A stretch of DNA of 64,000 bases from positions 1 to 64,000 of the forward strand of contig NZ_AYMG01000001.1 of assembly GCF_000633455.1 (NCBI RefSeq), read 5' to 3'. The first letter of the stretch is position 1. Every line of letters starts with the position of its first letter. This stretch comes from Pedobacter jeongneungensis. GTDB taxonomy: Bacteria > Bacteroidota > Bacteroidia > Sphingobacteriales > Sphingobacteriaceae. Below the pieces are notes generated by a model. The model was not told where the DNA came from, did no database searches, and saw only the letters and a program-made list of their open reading frames with translations. The translations under genes were made by a program, and so were the position numbers. Of this stretch, positions 27,310-35,321 are shown piece by piece.

Positions 27310-27972
27310 TTATTTGCTCTGCTGGATTAGATCAAGCGCTAATTTGGTATTGTCGAATAACTCCTCGTAAAGTCCTTTACTCATCACATCTTTACTGATT
27401 AATTTACTTCCCATACCAACCGCACAAACACCAGCTTTAAACCAGGTTTTTAAGTTATCGGCATTAATTTCTACTCCACCTGTAGGCATAAACAGCTGTC
27501 CGGCGAAAAGATCCTTAATTGATGAAATAAACTCCGGACCTAAAATATTGGCAGGAAAAATTTTGATCAGCATGGCTTTATGCTCCTGGGCAACGCTGAT
27601 TTCAGTCGGCGTCATACAACCAGGAATCCACAGCATACCTATTTTGTTGGCAATTTCGGCAACAGCCGGATTTACGATCGGTGCCACAATAAAATCTGTA
27701 CCAGCCTCGATAAAAGCATGTGCGTCGGCAGGGGTTTTAATGGTTCCGATACCCAGATAAAGATCCGGCATTTCTGCATCGCGTACTTCCTTTAGTTTTT
27801 TAAAGTTCGGCAAAGCCGATTTACCACGGTTAGTATATTCGAAAACACGTACGCCCGCTTTATACAGCGTGCGTAATATTTCTACGCTACCTGCTTCGCT
27901 ATCCTGATAAAAAAGGGGTAACATGCCCTGCTCTAAAATGGCATCTAAAATTTTGTGCTTGTTGCTAATCAT
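27310..27972 (-). CDS. eda: KDPG aldolase (bifunctional 4-hydroxy-2-oxoglutarate aldolase/KDPG aldolase)
   Basis: 220 residues, typical length. It cleaves 2-keto-3-deoxy-6-phosphogluconate to pyruvate and glyceraldehyde-3-phosphate. The Schiff-base lysine is in LIKIFPANILGPEFI and the conserved glutamate in VRVFEYTNRG; IGTIKTPADAHAFIEAGTDFIV and the phosphate loop MPTGGVE complete the class I aldolase pattern. Its start overlaps the end of the kinase gene by 8 bases, so the two are translationally coupled. It is part of the catabolic operon. Confidence 0.93.
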   Translation of the reverse strand: MISNKHKILDAILEQGMLPLFYQDSEAGSVEILRTLYKAGVRVFEYTNRGKSALPNFKKLKEVRDAEMPDLYLGIGTIKTPADAHAFIEAGTDFIVAPIVNPAVAEIANKIGMLWIPGCMTPTEISVAQEHKAMLIKIFPANILGPEFISSIKDLFAGQLFMPTGGVEINADNLKTWFKAGVCAVGMGSKLISKDVMSKGLYEELFDNTKLALDLIQQSK

Positions 27973-29020
27973 TGCGTATTATTCTTTTTTCTATGTCAGC
28001 TACGGTACTGGTTGTAGCATCGCTTGGAATGTATAATTTATCGTATGCTGCCGCGGTGGCAAAGTTTAAAGTTTCTTTGGCCGATAACTGGTTGTAAAAA
28101 CCGTATATCAGGCCAGCCATAAAACAATCGCCACTGCCTACTTTATCTAAAATTTCGTCCGAAACATATTCTTCGGAAACCGTTAGTTCACCTTCGGTAT
28201 AAATAGCGGTATAATACCTGATGCCTTTGCCATGATCGAATCTAAATGTATTGGCTACAGCCTTACATGCCGGAAACAAACTTAATATTTCTTTAGAAGT
28301 ATCTGTTGCCTGCTGTAGTAACGTTTCTTTTGCATAACCTTCAGTTGGTGTTAAATCTTCGTGAAGTGCAGTACCCAACATTTTATTGGCTGCCCAAACA
28401 TTACCCATAATCAGGGTGCAATATTGAGCCAGTTCTGGCAAAACATCAATCGGATCTTTACCGTATTTCCAAAGTTTGGCGCGGTAGTTCAGATCCAGTG
28501 AAATGGTGATATTTCGCTTAGTTGCTGCTTTTAAAGCTTCCAGACAAACATCAGCAATAGATTGGTTGATTGCAGGGCATATCGCACTGAAATGGAACCA
28601 GCTTACGTCTTCAAAAACTTCATCCCAGTTAATCTGGCCAACCTTTAAATCTGCATAGGCAGAATTTGCACGATCGTAAATTACACCGGCATTTTTAAGG
28701 TCTTTTCCTTTCGGGAGATAATATAAACCCAAACGTTCGCCATGGTAAACCATCGGCGTGGTATCAATATTACGGGCGTCAAGATAATCTACAATTTCGC
28801 GGGTGACTGAATTATCGGGTACAGCCGATAAATAGGCCGAAGGAACATTCCAAAGGGCCAGTGCAGTGGCTACATTCAGCTCTGCACCGCCAACATAAAA
28901 CGGAAGTTTATTTTCTTTTAACCAGGCACCATCCATATCGGGGCAGATGCGCAAAAGTATTTCACCAAAGCTTAAAACTTTTTTTCCTTTTTGTGATGAA
29001 GCGAATATTTGGGTGCTCAT
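27965..29020 (-). CDS. kdgK: 2-dehydro-3-deoxygluconokinase (PfkB family)
   Basis: 351 residues, ribokinase/PfkB fold. N-terminal substrate pattern SFGEILLRICPD and AELNVATALAL; the C-terminal catalytic motif VGSGDCFMAGLIYGF at about 293-307 supplies the base Asp and anion hole. It phosphorylates KDG made by altronate dehydratase to KDPG, the substrate of the next gene, which it overlaps by 8 bases. It lies 114 bases after uxaC. Another sugar specificity is possible in principle, but the operon order uxaC-kdgK-eda makes KDG by far the likeliest. Confidence 0.9.
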   Translation of the reverse strand: MSTQIFASSQKGKKVLSFGEILLRICPDMDGAWLKENKLPFYVGGAELNVATALALWNVPSAYLSAVPDNSVTREIVDYLDARNIDTTPMVYHGERLGLYYLPKGKDLKNAGVIYDRANSAYADLKVGQINWDEVFEDVSWFHFSAICPAINQSIADVCLEALKAATKRNITISLDLNYRAKLWKYGKDPIDVLPELAQYCTLIMGNVWAANKMLGTALHEDLTPTEGYAKETLLQQATDTSKEILSLFPACKAVANTFRFDHGKGIRYYTAIYTEGELTVSEEYVSDEILDKVGSGDCFMAGLIYGFYNQLSAKETLNFATAAAYDKLYIPSDATTSTVADIEKRIIRND

Positions 29021-29134
29021 TTTTATATCTAATCGGCGTATTTCATGCTGTTTTCTGCAACGGTATGAAAATGGAAGGAAAACGATTGAAATGATTTGAT
29101 TCCAATGAAATACCGTCCTAAAGCCTGATTTTGG

Positions 29135-30535
29135 TTAAAATTTAAAGTAATTTTTTGCGTTAAAGTACGAAATATCCTGAACAATTTTGCCAACCCATTC
29201 CAAATCGTTAGGCAATTCTCCGTTCTCAATATCTTCCCCAAACAGGTTACAAACAATCCTTCTGAAATATTCGTGACGAGGAAAAGAAAGGAAACTGCGC
29301 GAATCGGTAAGCATACCTACCAGGCGGCTTAAAAGCCCCATATTCGATAGTGCGTTTAATTGTTTGATCATGCCGTCTTTCTGGTCCAAAAACCACCAGG
29401 CAGAACCAAACTGAACTTTACCAGCAACCGAACCATCGTTAAAGTTACCGATCATGGTGGCAATTAATTCGTTATCGGCAGGGTTAAGGTTATAAATAAT
29501 GGTTTTGGCCAGTTTATCCTGATTATCCAAACGGTTCAAAAATTTAGAAAGCATACGGGCCTGGCTAAAATCGCCTATCGAATCCCAACCGGTATCCGGA
29601 CCTAATTGCCTTAACATACGGGCATTATTGTTACGCAAAGCACCAAGGTGATATTGTTGCACCCAGCCCTTTTCATGATCCCACTCGGCAAAATAAACCA
29701 GCATGGCCGATTTAAATTTCAGGTTTTCCTCATAAGAAATGTCTTGTTTACCGCGAATTTTATCAAAAATTGATGAGATTTCGGCTTCAGTATAGTCTTC
29801 GGCATAAATCTGCTCTAAACCATGATCGGAAACTGAGCAGCCATTATCGGCAAAGTAATCGTGACGGCTTTTTAAGGCCTCGATATAGTCTTGAAAACTG
29901 CTGATTGTTTTATCTGCAACGCTTTCCAGCTTGTTGATATATTCGTTCAATCCTTCAATATCATCACTATTCATAGCCTTATCCGGACGGAAAGCAGGTA
30001 ACATTTTCAAATTTGCACCTTCTCTTGCCAACTGTTGGTGGAAGTTTAAACTATCCAACGGATCATCTGTGGTACAAACCGCCTCTACATTCATTTTTGC
30101 CAATAAACCACGCACAGAATACTCTGGGGTTTGCAATTTTGCAGAACATTCGTCATAAATTTTCTGTGCCGTTTTGCCCGAAAGTAAATCGGTTACACCA
30201 AAATAACGTTGAAGTTCTAAGTGTGTCCAGTGGTATAATGGATTACGTAAGGTATAAGGAACAGTTTCAGCCCATTTCTCAAATTTTTCATAATCTGATC
30301 CAATGCCGGTAATGTATTTTTCATCAACACCATTGGCACGCATGGCTCTCCATTTATAGTGATCGCCATAAAGCCAAACCTGACTAATATTGGCAAACTG
30401 GGTATTATTGGCAATCTGCTCCGGAATAAGGTGATTATGGTAATCAATAATCGGCAACGGTTTTGCAAAGTTGTGGTAAAGCTTTTCTGCTGTTTTGCTT
30501 TGCAAAAGAAAATTTTCGTCTAAAAAAGGTTTCAT
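29135..30535 (-). CDS. uxaC: Glucuronate/galacturonate isomerase (uronate isomerase)
   Basis: 466 residues, amidohydrolase fold of the UxaC family. It turns D-galacturonate into D-tagaturonate (and glucuronate into fructuronate). DYHNHLIPEQ at about 31-40 carries the metal-binding His-x-His; VDEKYITG, the RDLTDW-like W-R-K-rich stretches and the C-terminal SRSFLSFPRHEYFRRI match UxaC. Length is right. Start ATG 30535. It is separated from uxaA by about 200 bases that contain short palindromes, so an internal promoter or processing site is possible. Confidence 0.96.
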   Translation of the reverse strand: MKPFLDENFLLQSKTAEKLYHNFAKPLPIIDYHNHLIPEQIANNTQFANISQVWLYGDHYKWRAMRANGVDEKYITGIGSDYEKFEKWAETVPYTLRNPLYHWTHLELQRYFGVTDLLSGKTAQKIYDECSAKLQTPEYSVRGLLAKMNVEAVCTTDDPLDSLNFHQQLAREGANLKMLPAFRPDKAMNSDDIEGLNEYINKLESVADKTISSFQDYIEALKSRHDYFADNGCSVSDHGLEQIYAEDYTEAEISSIFDKIRGKQDISYEENLKFKSAMLVYFAEWDHEKGWVQQYHLGALRNNNARMLRQLGPDTGWDSIGDFSQARMLSKFLNRLDNQDKLAKTIIYNLNPADNELIATMIGNFNDGSVAGKVQFGSAWWFLDQKDGMIKQLNALSNMGLLSRLVGMLTDSRSFLSFPRHEYFRRIVCNLFGEDIENGELPNDLEWVGKIVQDISYFNAKNYFKF

Positions 30536-30619
30536 GCTATGTAATTTGAGACATTAGATAATGGATTTGAGATGTTCAAAACGACTATCTATTATTTTTT
30601 TATTTATGTAATATTGTCC

Positions 30620-30694
30620 CCGGTCTGTGGTAACACAGACCGGAATTCAATTTATATTTTATTTGCTTGGTGTTCTGTGGGGTCACAGACCACG
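30620..30694. repeat. Two tetraloop hairpins of family C
   Basis: CCGGTCTGTG-GTAA-CACAGACCGG at 30620-30643 is a perfect 10-bp hairpin with a GNRA-like loop; a second, TCTGTG-GGGT-CACAGA, lies at about 30673-30690. Both are in the uxaA-uxaC spacer. Related hairpins are at 11991, 12429, 35053, 60954, 35281 and 63182. Confidence 0.75.
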
Positions 30695-30738
30695 GCATTT
30701 GGGTCTAAGACTCACGACTTCGGACTCAAGACTCTGGA

Positions 30739-32385
30739 CTACAAACTAACGCCCCGTTTCCATGGAATAAAATCATCCTGGTTAAGCAACACTGCTTTAG
30801 GGATCACTTCGCCACTGGCCGCTTTAATGCAATATTCCAAAATATCTTCTCCCATCTGCTCGATGGTTTTCTCTCCTTCGATTACCGGTCCACAGTTGAT
30901 ATCGATGATATCGCCCATGCGTTTAGTTAATGCATTATTGGTTGATACCTTGATGGTCGGGCAAACCGGATTTCCGGTAGGTGTACCCAAACCGGTAGTA
31001 AACAAAATTAAGGTTGCCCCCGAGGCTGCTTTTCCGGTTGTGGCCTCTACATCATTTCCAGGCGTACAAACCAAATTTAAGCCTGGCTTAGTGGCGGGTT
31101 CAGTATAATCTAATACATCTTCTACCGGTGAGGTTCCACCTTTTTTGGCTGCACCGGTACTTTTAATCGCATCGGTAATTAAACCGTCTTTGATATTTCC
31201 TGGCGATGGGTTCATAAAAAATCCAGAACCTACATTTTCTGCAGCCTGGTTGTAAGCTGTCATTAACTGGATAAATTTGCGCGCAGCGGTTTCGTCTTTG
31301 GTACGATCGATCAGTTGTTGTTCGGCACCGCAAAGTTCAGGGAATTCGGCCAAAAGCACCGTTCCGCCTAAAGCAACCAACAAATCAGAAGTATAACCTA
31401 CAGCAGGATTGGCACTGATACCACTAAAACCATCGCTACCACCGCATTTAACGCCTAAAACCAGTTTACTCAATGGTGCTGGCTGACGTTCGATTTTATT
31501 GATTTCGGTTAAACCTATAAACGTTTTACGGATGGCTTCTTTAACCAGCTGTTCTTCGCTCTGCGATTGTTGCTGTTCAAAAATGAATAATGGTTTATCG
31601 AAATTCGGACTACGCTGTTTTAAGTCGTCCATAAAATCTTTCACCTGTAAATTCTGGCAACCTAAACTCAATACAGTTACACCAGCCACATTGGGATGAT
31701 CGGCATAAGCAGCTAAGAGTTTACTCAACACAGCAGCATCCTGACGGGTACCACCGCAACCGCCCTGATGGTTCAGAAATTTAATGCCATCTACATTTTT
31801 AAAAACACGGTTGGCTGATGGATTGGCCAATCCGATGGAATTTGGATCAGCTTCTTCTAAAATTTCTCCGTTTTTATAAGCCTCAACCAATTGGTGGGCA
31901 TAAGATTTATATTTATCGGTTACGGCATAACCCAATTCGTTATGCAAAGCCTCTCGGATCACATCTAAATTGCGGTTTTCACAAAAAACGGTTGGAATAA
32001 ATAACCAGTAATTGGCAGTTCCTACACGACCATCGCTACGGATATAACCATTAAAAGTTCTGCCTTCAAATTTGGAAACATCAGGCGCATGCCACTCGTA
32101 ATGGTATGGACGAAATTCGTAAGGATCTGAGGCATGTTTGGTATTTTCAGTATCCATCAAACCTCCTTTAAGGATGAAATGCTGTGCCTTACCAACCAAA
32201 ACACCATACATAATGATGTGGTCGCCGGCATTCATATCCTGCATAAAAAACTTATGCTTAGCCTGGATGTCATCCTGCAAAGTATATTCATGTCCATCGT
32301 AAATAACAGTTTCGCCTTTTGCCAGGTTTTGCAAGGCAACAAGCACATTATCATTGGGATGGATTTTTAAAATTCTAGTCACCAT
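30739..32385 (-). CDS. uxaA: Altronate dehydratase
   Basis: 548 residues. N-terminal SAF domain (about 1-90), then the UxaA catalytic domain with FEGRTFNGYIRSDGRVGTAN at about 108, HQGGCGGTRQDAAVL and LSLGCQNLQ (probable metal/substrate ligands) in the middle, and GGSDGFSGISANPAVGY, characteristic of UxaA/GarD. It dehydrates D-altronate to KDG. Its start is one base after the uxaB stop, so the two are coupled. Length agrees with full-length UxaA from other Bacteroidota. Confidence 0.96.
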   Translation of the reverse strand: MVTRILKIHPNDNVLVALQNLAKGETVIYDGHEYTLQDDIQAKHKFFMQDMNAGDHIIMYGVLVGKAQHFILKGGLMDTENTKHASDPYEFRPYHYEWHAPDVSKFEGRTFNGYIRSDGRVGTANYWLFIPTVFCENRNLDVIREALHNELGYAVTDKYKSYAHQLVEAYKNGEILEEADPNSIGLANPSANRVFKNVDGIKFLNHQGGCGGTRQDAAVLSKLLAAYADHPNVAGVTVLSLGCQNLQVKDFMDDLKQRSPNFDKPLFIFEQQQSQSEEQLVKEAIRKTFIGLTEINKIERQPAPLSKLVLGVKCGGSDGFSGISANPAVGYTSDLLVALGGTVLLAEFPELCGAEQQLIDRTKDETAARKFIQLMTAYNQAAENVGSGFFMNPSPGNIKDGLITDAIKSTGAAKKGGTSPVEDVLDYTEPATKPGLNLVCTPGNDVEATTGKAASGATLILFTTGLGTPTGNPVCPTIKVSTNNALTKRMGDIIDINCGPVIEGEKTIEQMGEDILEYCIKAASGEVIPKAVLLNQDDFIPWKRGVSL

Positions 32386-32386
32386 T

Positions 32387-33898
32387 TTAAATTGTTCTTT
32401 CTGAATGCAAGTTACTTAAAGTTTCTTTTGCACCCTTATTTTGTAATAATTCTACGTAAGATTTTACGGCTGCGTTAAAGCCGGGGTAATTGTTCAGGTT
32501 TTTATCCCAAAGGCGCCTGTCGCCAAGGGTATTATCTACAACAGTTTCAGGATTTTTCCAGTATTCGTACAACACTTCTGCAAATTCATCCTGTACAGGG
32601 AAGGTTTTTCCGTTAGCACTGGCCGTATAAGTATCGCCATCTTTGTTCACATTCATAAAAAGGAGGTAAGCGGCAACACCTAAAGCAGTAAGCTGAGGAA
32701 CTTCATTTTTTAAGGCATAATATCTTCTAATGAGCGGCATGTTGCGCATCTGCATTTTTGAAGTAAAGTTTAGCGTAATGGCCTGCCACTGATGCTCTAA
32801 AAAAGGATTACTGAAACGGTCGACCACACTTTCGGCAAAAGCCAGGGCTTCATCATAAGTAATATCTTCATTTACGACAACAGGCGCAATTTCCTCCTTC
32901 ATTAGTTTTAGTACGTTGTTGGCGAAATCTTCATCAGCCATAGCCTCTTTTACGGTATTGAAACCGGCTAAAATGGCTAGTCCACAGCTGATGGTATGTG
33001 TACCATTAAGCAAACGCAGTTTTAATTCTTTAAACTTATCGATTGATGGAACGATGAAAATACCCTTATCTGCTTTTGCAAAAGACAAAACCTCTTTCAC
33101 TTTTTCGTTTGATGATTCAATTGCCCAAAGCCTGAAAGGTTCGGCCATGATCATGAGTTCGTCTTCGTAACCCAATTCGTTTTCGATGGCTTTTTGTTCT
33201 GCCTCTGGAAGTTTTCCCGGCACAATACGATCGACCAAAGTTTTACAAAAGTGATTGGCAGTTTTTAACCAGTTTTCGAAATCCCAGCCCAACTTGTTCT
33301 GGATGGCAAGATCCAATAAGATTTCTTTTAGTTTATCAGCATTATCGCTGATCAGTTCCGTAGGTACGACCACCATTCCGCTTTCAGCTGAGCCATTAAA
33401 AGCTTGATATCTTTCGTGCAGAAAAGCCAATAATTTGCCCGGGTAAGATTGTGGCGGATTATCGGTGATTTTATCTTCACTTTTAACGATGCCAACTTCA
33501 GTGGTATTCGAAATTACGACCTGCATTTCTGGTTGATGCGCTGCTTTTAAAATTTCGGCCCAATCCTGCGAGGCAGATAAAACCCGGCTGATTGAAGCAT
33601 TGATGGTATTTTCTTCAACACTTACACCATCTTCAATACCTTTTACGCAAAGTGTATAAAGGTTATCTTGCTTCGAAAATTCATCGGCACCACCTCTTGA
33701 GGTTGATTTAACGACTAAAACGCGACCATTAAAAATGCCTTTCTGATTGGCCTTATCGATAAAATAATCTGGAAGTCCACGCAGTAAAACACCTGTTCCA
33801 AACTGGATTACTTTTTCGGGTAAAGCTAAAATTTCGGTGGTAGGTTTTGTAACCTTATCACTGTTAATGTTTTTTAGATTTTCTTTATTTAAAATCAT
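32387..33898 (-). CDS. uxaB: Tagaturonate reductase (altronate oxidoreductase)
   Basis: 503 residues of the mannitol-dehydrogenase family. The N-terminal NAD-binding region has VIQFGTGVLLRGLPDYFIDKA at about 30-50 and VVKSTSRGGADEF; the C-terminal catalytic helices include LRLLNGTHTISCGLAILAG with the LNG.H motif and NPFLEHQWQAITLNFTSK. It reduces D-tagaturonate to D-altronate with NADH. One base separates it from uxaA. In front (33899-34009) lies a palindromic repeat, beyond which is the pectate lyase gene. Confidence 0.95.
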   Translation of the reverse strand: MILNKENLKNINSDKVTKPTTEILALPEKVIQFGTGVLLRGLPDYFIDKANQKGIFNGRVLVVKSTSRGGADEFSKQDNLYTLCVKGIEDGVSVEENTINASISRVLSASQDWAEILKAAHQPEMQVVISNTTEVGIVKSEDKITDNPPQSYPGKLLAFLHERYQAFNGSAESGMVVVPTELISDNADKLKEILLDLAIQNKLGWDFENWLKTANHFCKTLVDRIVPGKLPEAEQKAIENELGYEDELMIMAEPFRLWAIESSNEKVKEVLSFAKADKGIFIVPSIDKFKELKLRLLNGTHTISCGLAILAGFNTVKEAMADEDFANNVLKLMKEEIAPVVVNEDITYDEALAFAESVVDRFSNPFLEHQWQAITLNFTSKMQMRNMPLIRRYYALKNEVPQLTALGVAAYLLFMNVNKDGDTYTASANGKTFPVQDEFAEVLYEYWKNPETVVDNTLGDRRLWDKNLNNYPGFNAAVKSYVELLQNKGAKETLSNLHSERTI

Positions 33899-33913
33899 AT
33901 TCTTGAGATTTCC

Positions 33914-33996
33914 GTCATTGCGAGGAATGAAGCAATCTTAAAGCGGTAGAAATTCCCACCCATAGTAGTAAGATTGCTTCGTGCCTCGCAATGACG
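33914..33996. repeat. Palindromic repeat family A, copy 3
   Basis: CGTCATTGCGAGGAATGAAGCAATC is mirrored by GATTGCTTCGTGCCTCGCAATGACG. It fills the spacer between uxaB and the pectate lyase gene. Confidence 0.8.
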
Positions 33997-34009
33997 AGTT
34001 ATACGATGT

Positions 34010-35041
34010 TTATTTCCCATTTGCGGCTAACCACTTCGGGTATTCCTTTTCAATTAATTTTTGTCCCCAGTTGCCGTACCATGCGTAACCATTACGCCTT
34101 TCAGGACTCAACTCTTCTAATTTTGTTTTGATTGTATTGTCGCGGTCACCAAAAATCGGTGTATTTTTATCTAGGTCGTAGAAACGTGCCCAGGTATTGG
34201 CTGTATTATCTGCAACTAAAGCTGCGGTTTTGATATTGGTTTTAGGATCGCTTGGTCTATCGAAACGGTAGCCGGCAATTTTATAGGTATCAAACCATTT
34301 TACAGCTCCTGCAATTGCATTTTTTTCTGCCGCAGAAGGATTTTTCATCCGCATTAAAAAACGGACAATCCCTGCTGATTCGCTAGTGCTCAACGAGGCT
34401 GGCTCAAATGCCCTGGCTTTTGCCGGCAACAGCGAATCTTTATCATACTGTGCAGCCCAAATGCTTAAAACACCGTTTTGTTTTACTTGTGTTTTTAAAA
34501 TACAGTCGATGCCTTTTGTAACTGCTTTTTCTGCTTTTTTGATGTAAGCAGGATTTACCACTTCGAAATCGTTTGTTTGCGTGGCAATATCCTGCAAAAT
34601 GTTCAGCACATTGATCATTGCATCATCATTGTAGGTAATTTCTGATCGGTACAAAGCTTTATCAGGATAATATTGTGGCCAGCCACCATTAGCATATTGG
34701 GCCGATAAAATATAATCTAAACCTTTTTCGGCAGCAGCCAAATAAGTTTTGTTCTGTGTTTTTTTATAAGCTTTTACCAGGTAAAGCACTTCTCTGCTGG
34801 TGGCCTTATTATCAAATGTGGCGTGGAGATCTTTAGTTGCTTTTATTTTGGCCAATAACTCAGGGGTTAAAGCTGCACCATAGTTTACCACGCTTTTATC
34901 TTCCAATTGCTTTGGCCAGCCACCATTGCCCAATTGATAAACCAACATTTTATCTGCCGTAGAATCGGTAGGCTGTTGTGCGTAACACGATAGTAATAAA
35001 GTGCTACAAATTAGGGTAAACAATATTTTTACTTTCATCAT
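34010..35041 (-). CDS. pelA: Pectate lyase, PL10 family
   Basis: 343 residues with signal peptide (MMKVKILFTLICSTLLLSCYAQ; Cys19 could also be a lipid anchor). PL10 pattern: YQLGNGGWPKQ, TFDNKATSREVLYL at about 75, ILSAQYANGGWPQYYPD at about 105-125, YNDDAMINVLNIL at about 140, and WARFYDLDKNTPIFGDRD near the end. It cleaves de-esterified homogalacturonan by beta-elimination, outside or in the periplasm, producing unsaturated oligogalacturonides for GH105. PL10 is one of several lyase families of Bacteroidota. Start ATG 35041 (a second ATG follows immediately). Confidence 0.9.
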   Translation of the reverse strand: MMKVKILFTLICSTLLLSCYAQQPTDSTADKMLVYQLGNGGWPKQLEDKSVVNYGAALTPELLAKIKATKDLHATFDNKATSREVLYLVKAYKKTQNKTYLAAAEKGLDYILSAQYANGGWPQYYPDKALYRSEITYNDDAMINVLNILQDIATQTNDFEVVNPAYIKKAEKAVTKGIDCILKTQVKQNGVLSIWAAQYDKDSLLPAKARAFEPASLSTSESAGIVRFLMRMKNPSAAEKNAIAGAVKWFDTYKIAGYRFDRPSDPKTNIKTAALVADNTANTWARFYDLDKNTPIFGDRDNTIKTKLEELSPERRNGYAWYGNWGQKLIEKEYPKWLAANGK

Positions 35042-35052
35042 TTTGTTTGTTC

Positions 35053-35300
35053 TGTTCCGTGGTTTGTATCCTCACAGACCACTAATTTTCTTTTCTTTTT
35101 GTTTCCATGTGCCGTAGTTATTGTTTGCCACGGAGACACAGATTAACACGGAGGATTTTTCTATAGAATAATTATTGCTCAAATCTGTCACATTGAGCTT
35201 GTCGAAACGCCTTGCATTAATCTAAAGAGTCCTTCGACAGGCTCAGGATGACAATTCTATTTATTTTATCCATTCGCCATGGTTCGTGTCTACACGAACC
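35053..35300. repeat. Palindromic elements between GH105 and PL10
   Basis: Family B element at 35186-35253: TGTCACATTGAGCTTGTCGAA mirrored by TTCGACAGGCTCAGGATGACA, flanked by ATAGAAT/ATTCTAT. A perfect hairpin GGTTCGTG-TCTA-CACGAACC is at 35281-35300, and a degenerate TTTGT...ACAGACC version of family C is at about 35058-35081. CCACGGAGACACAG/TTAACACGGAGG (about 35129-35154) is a further repeated word. No gene is seen here. Confidence 0.7.
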
Positions 35301-35321
35301 ATTATTATCTGTTGTTAAATC

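Noticed and set aside
30572..31108. A 178-residue open frame opposite to uxaA
   Set aside because: It overlaps the start of the uxaA-uxaC region on the other strand and has no family resemblance; a shadow of uxaA codon use.
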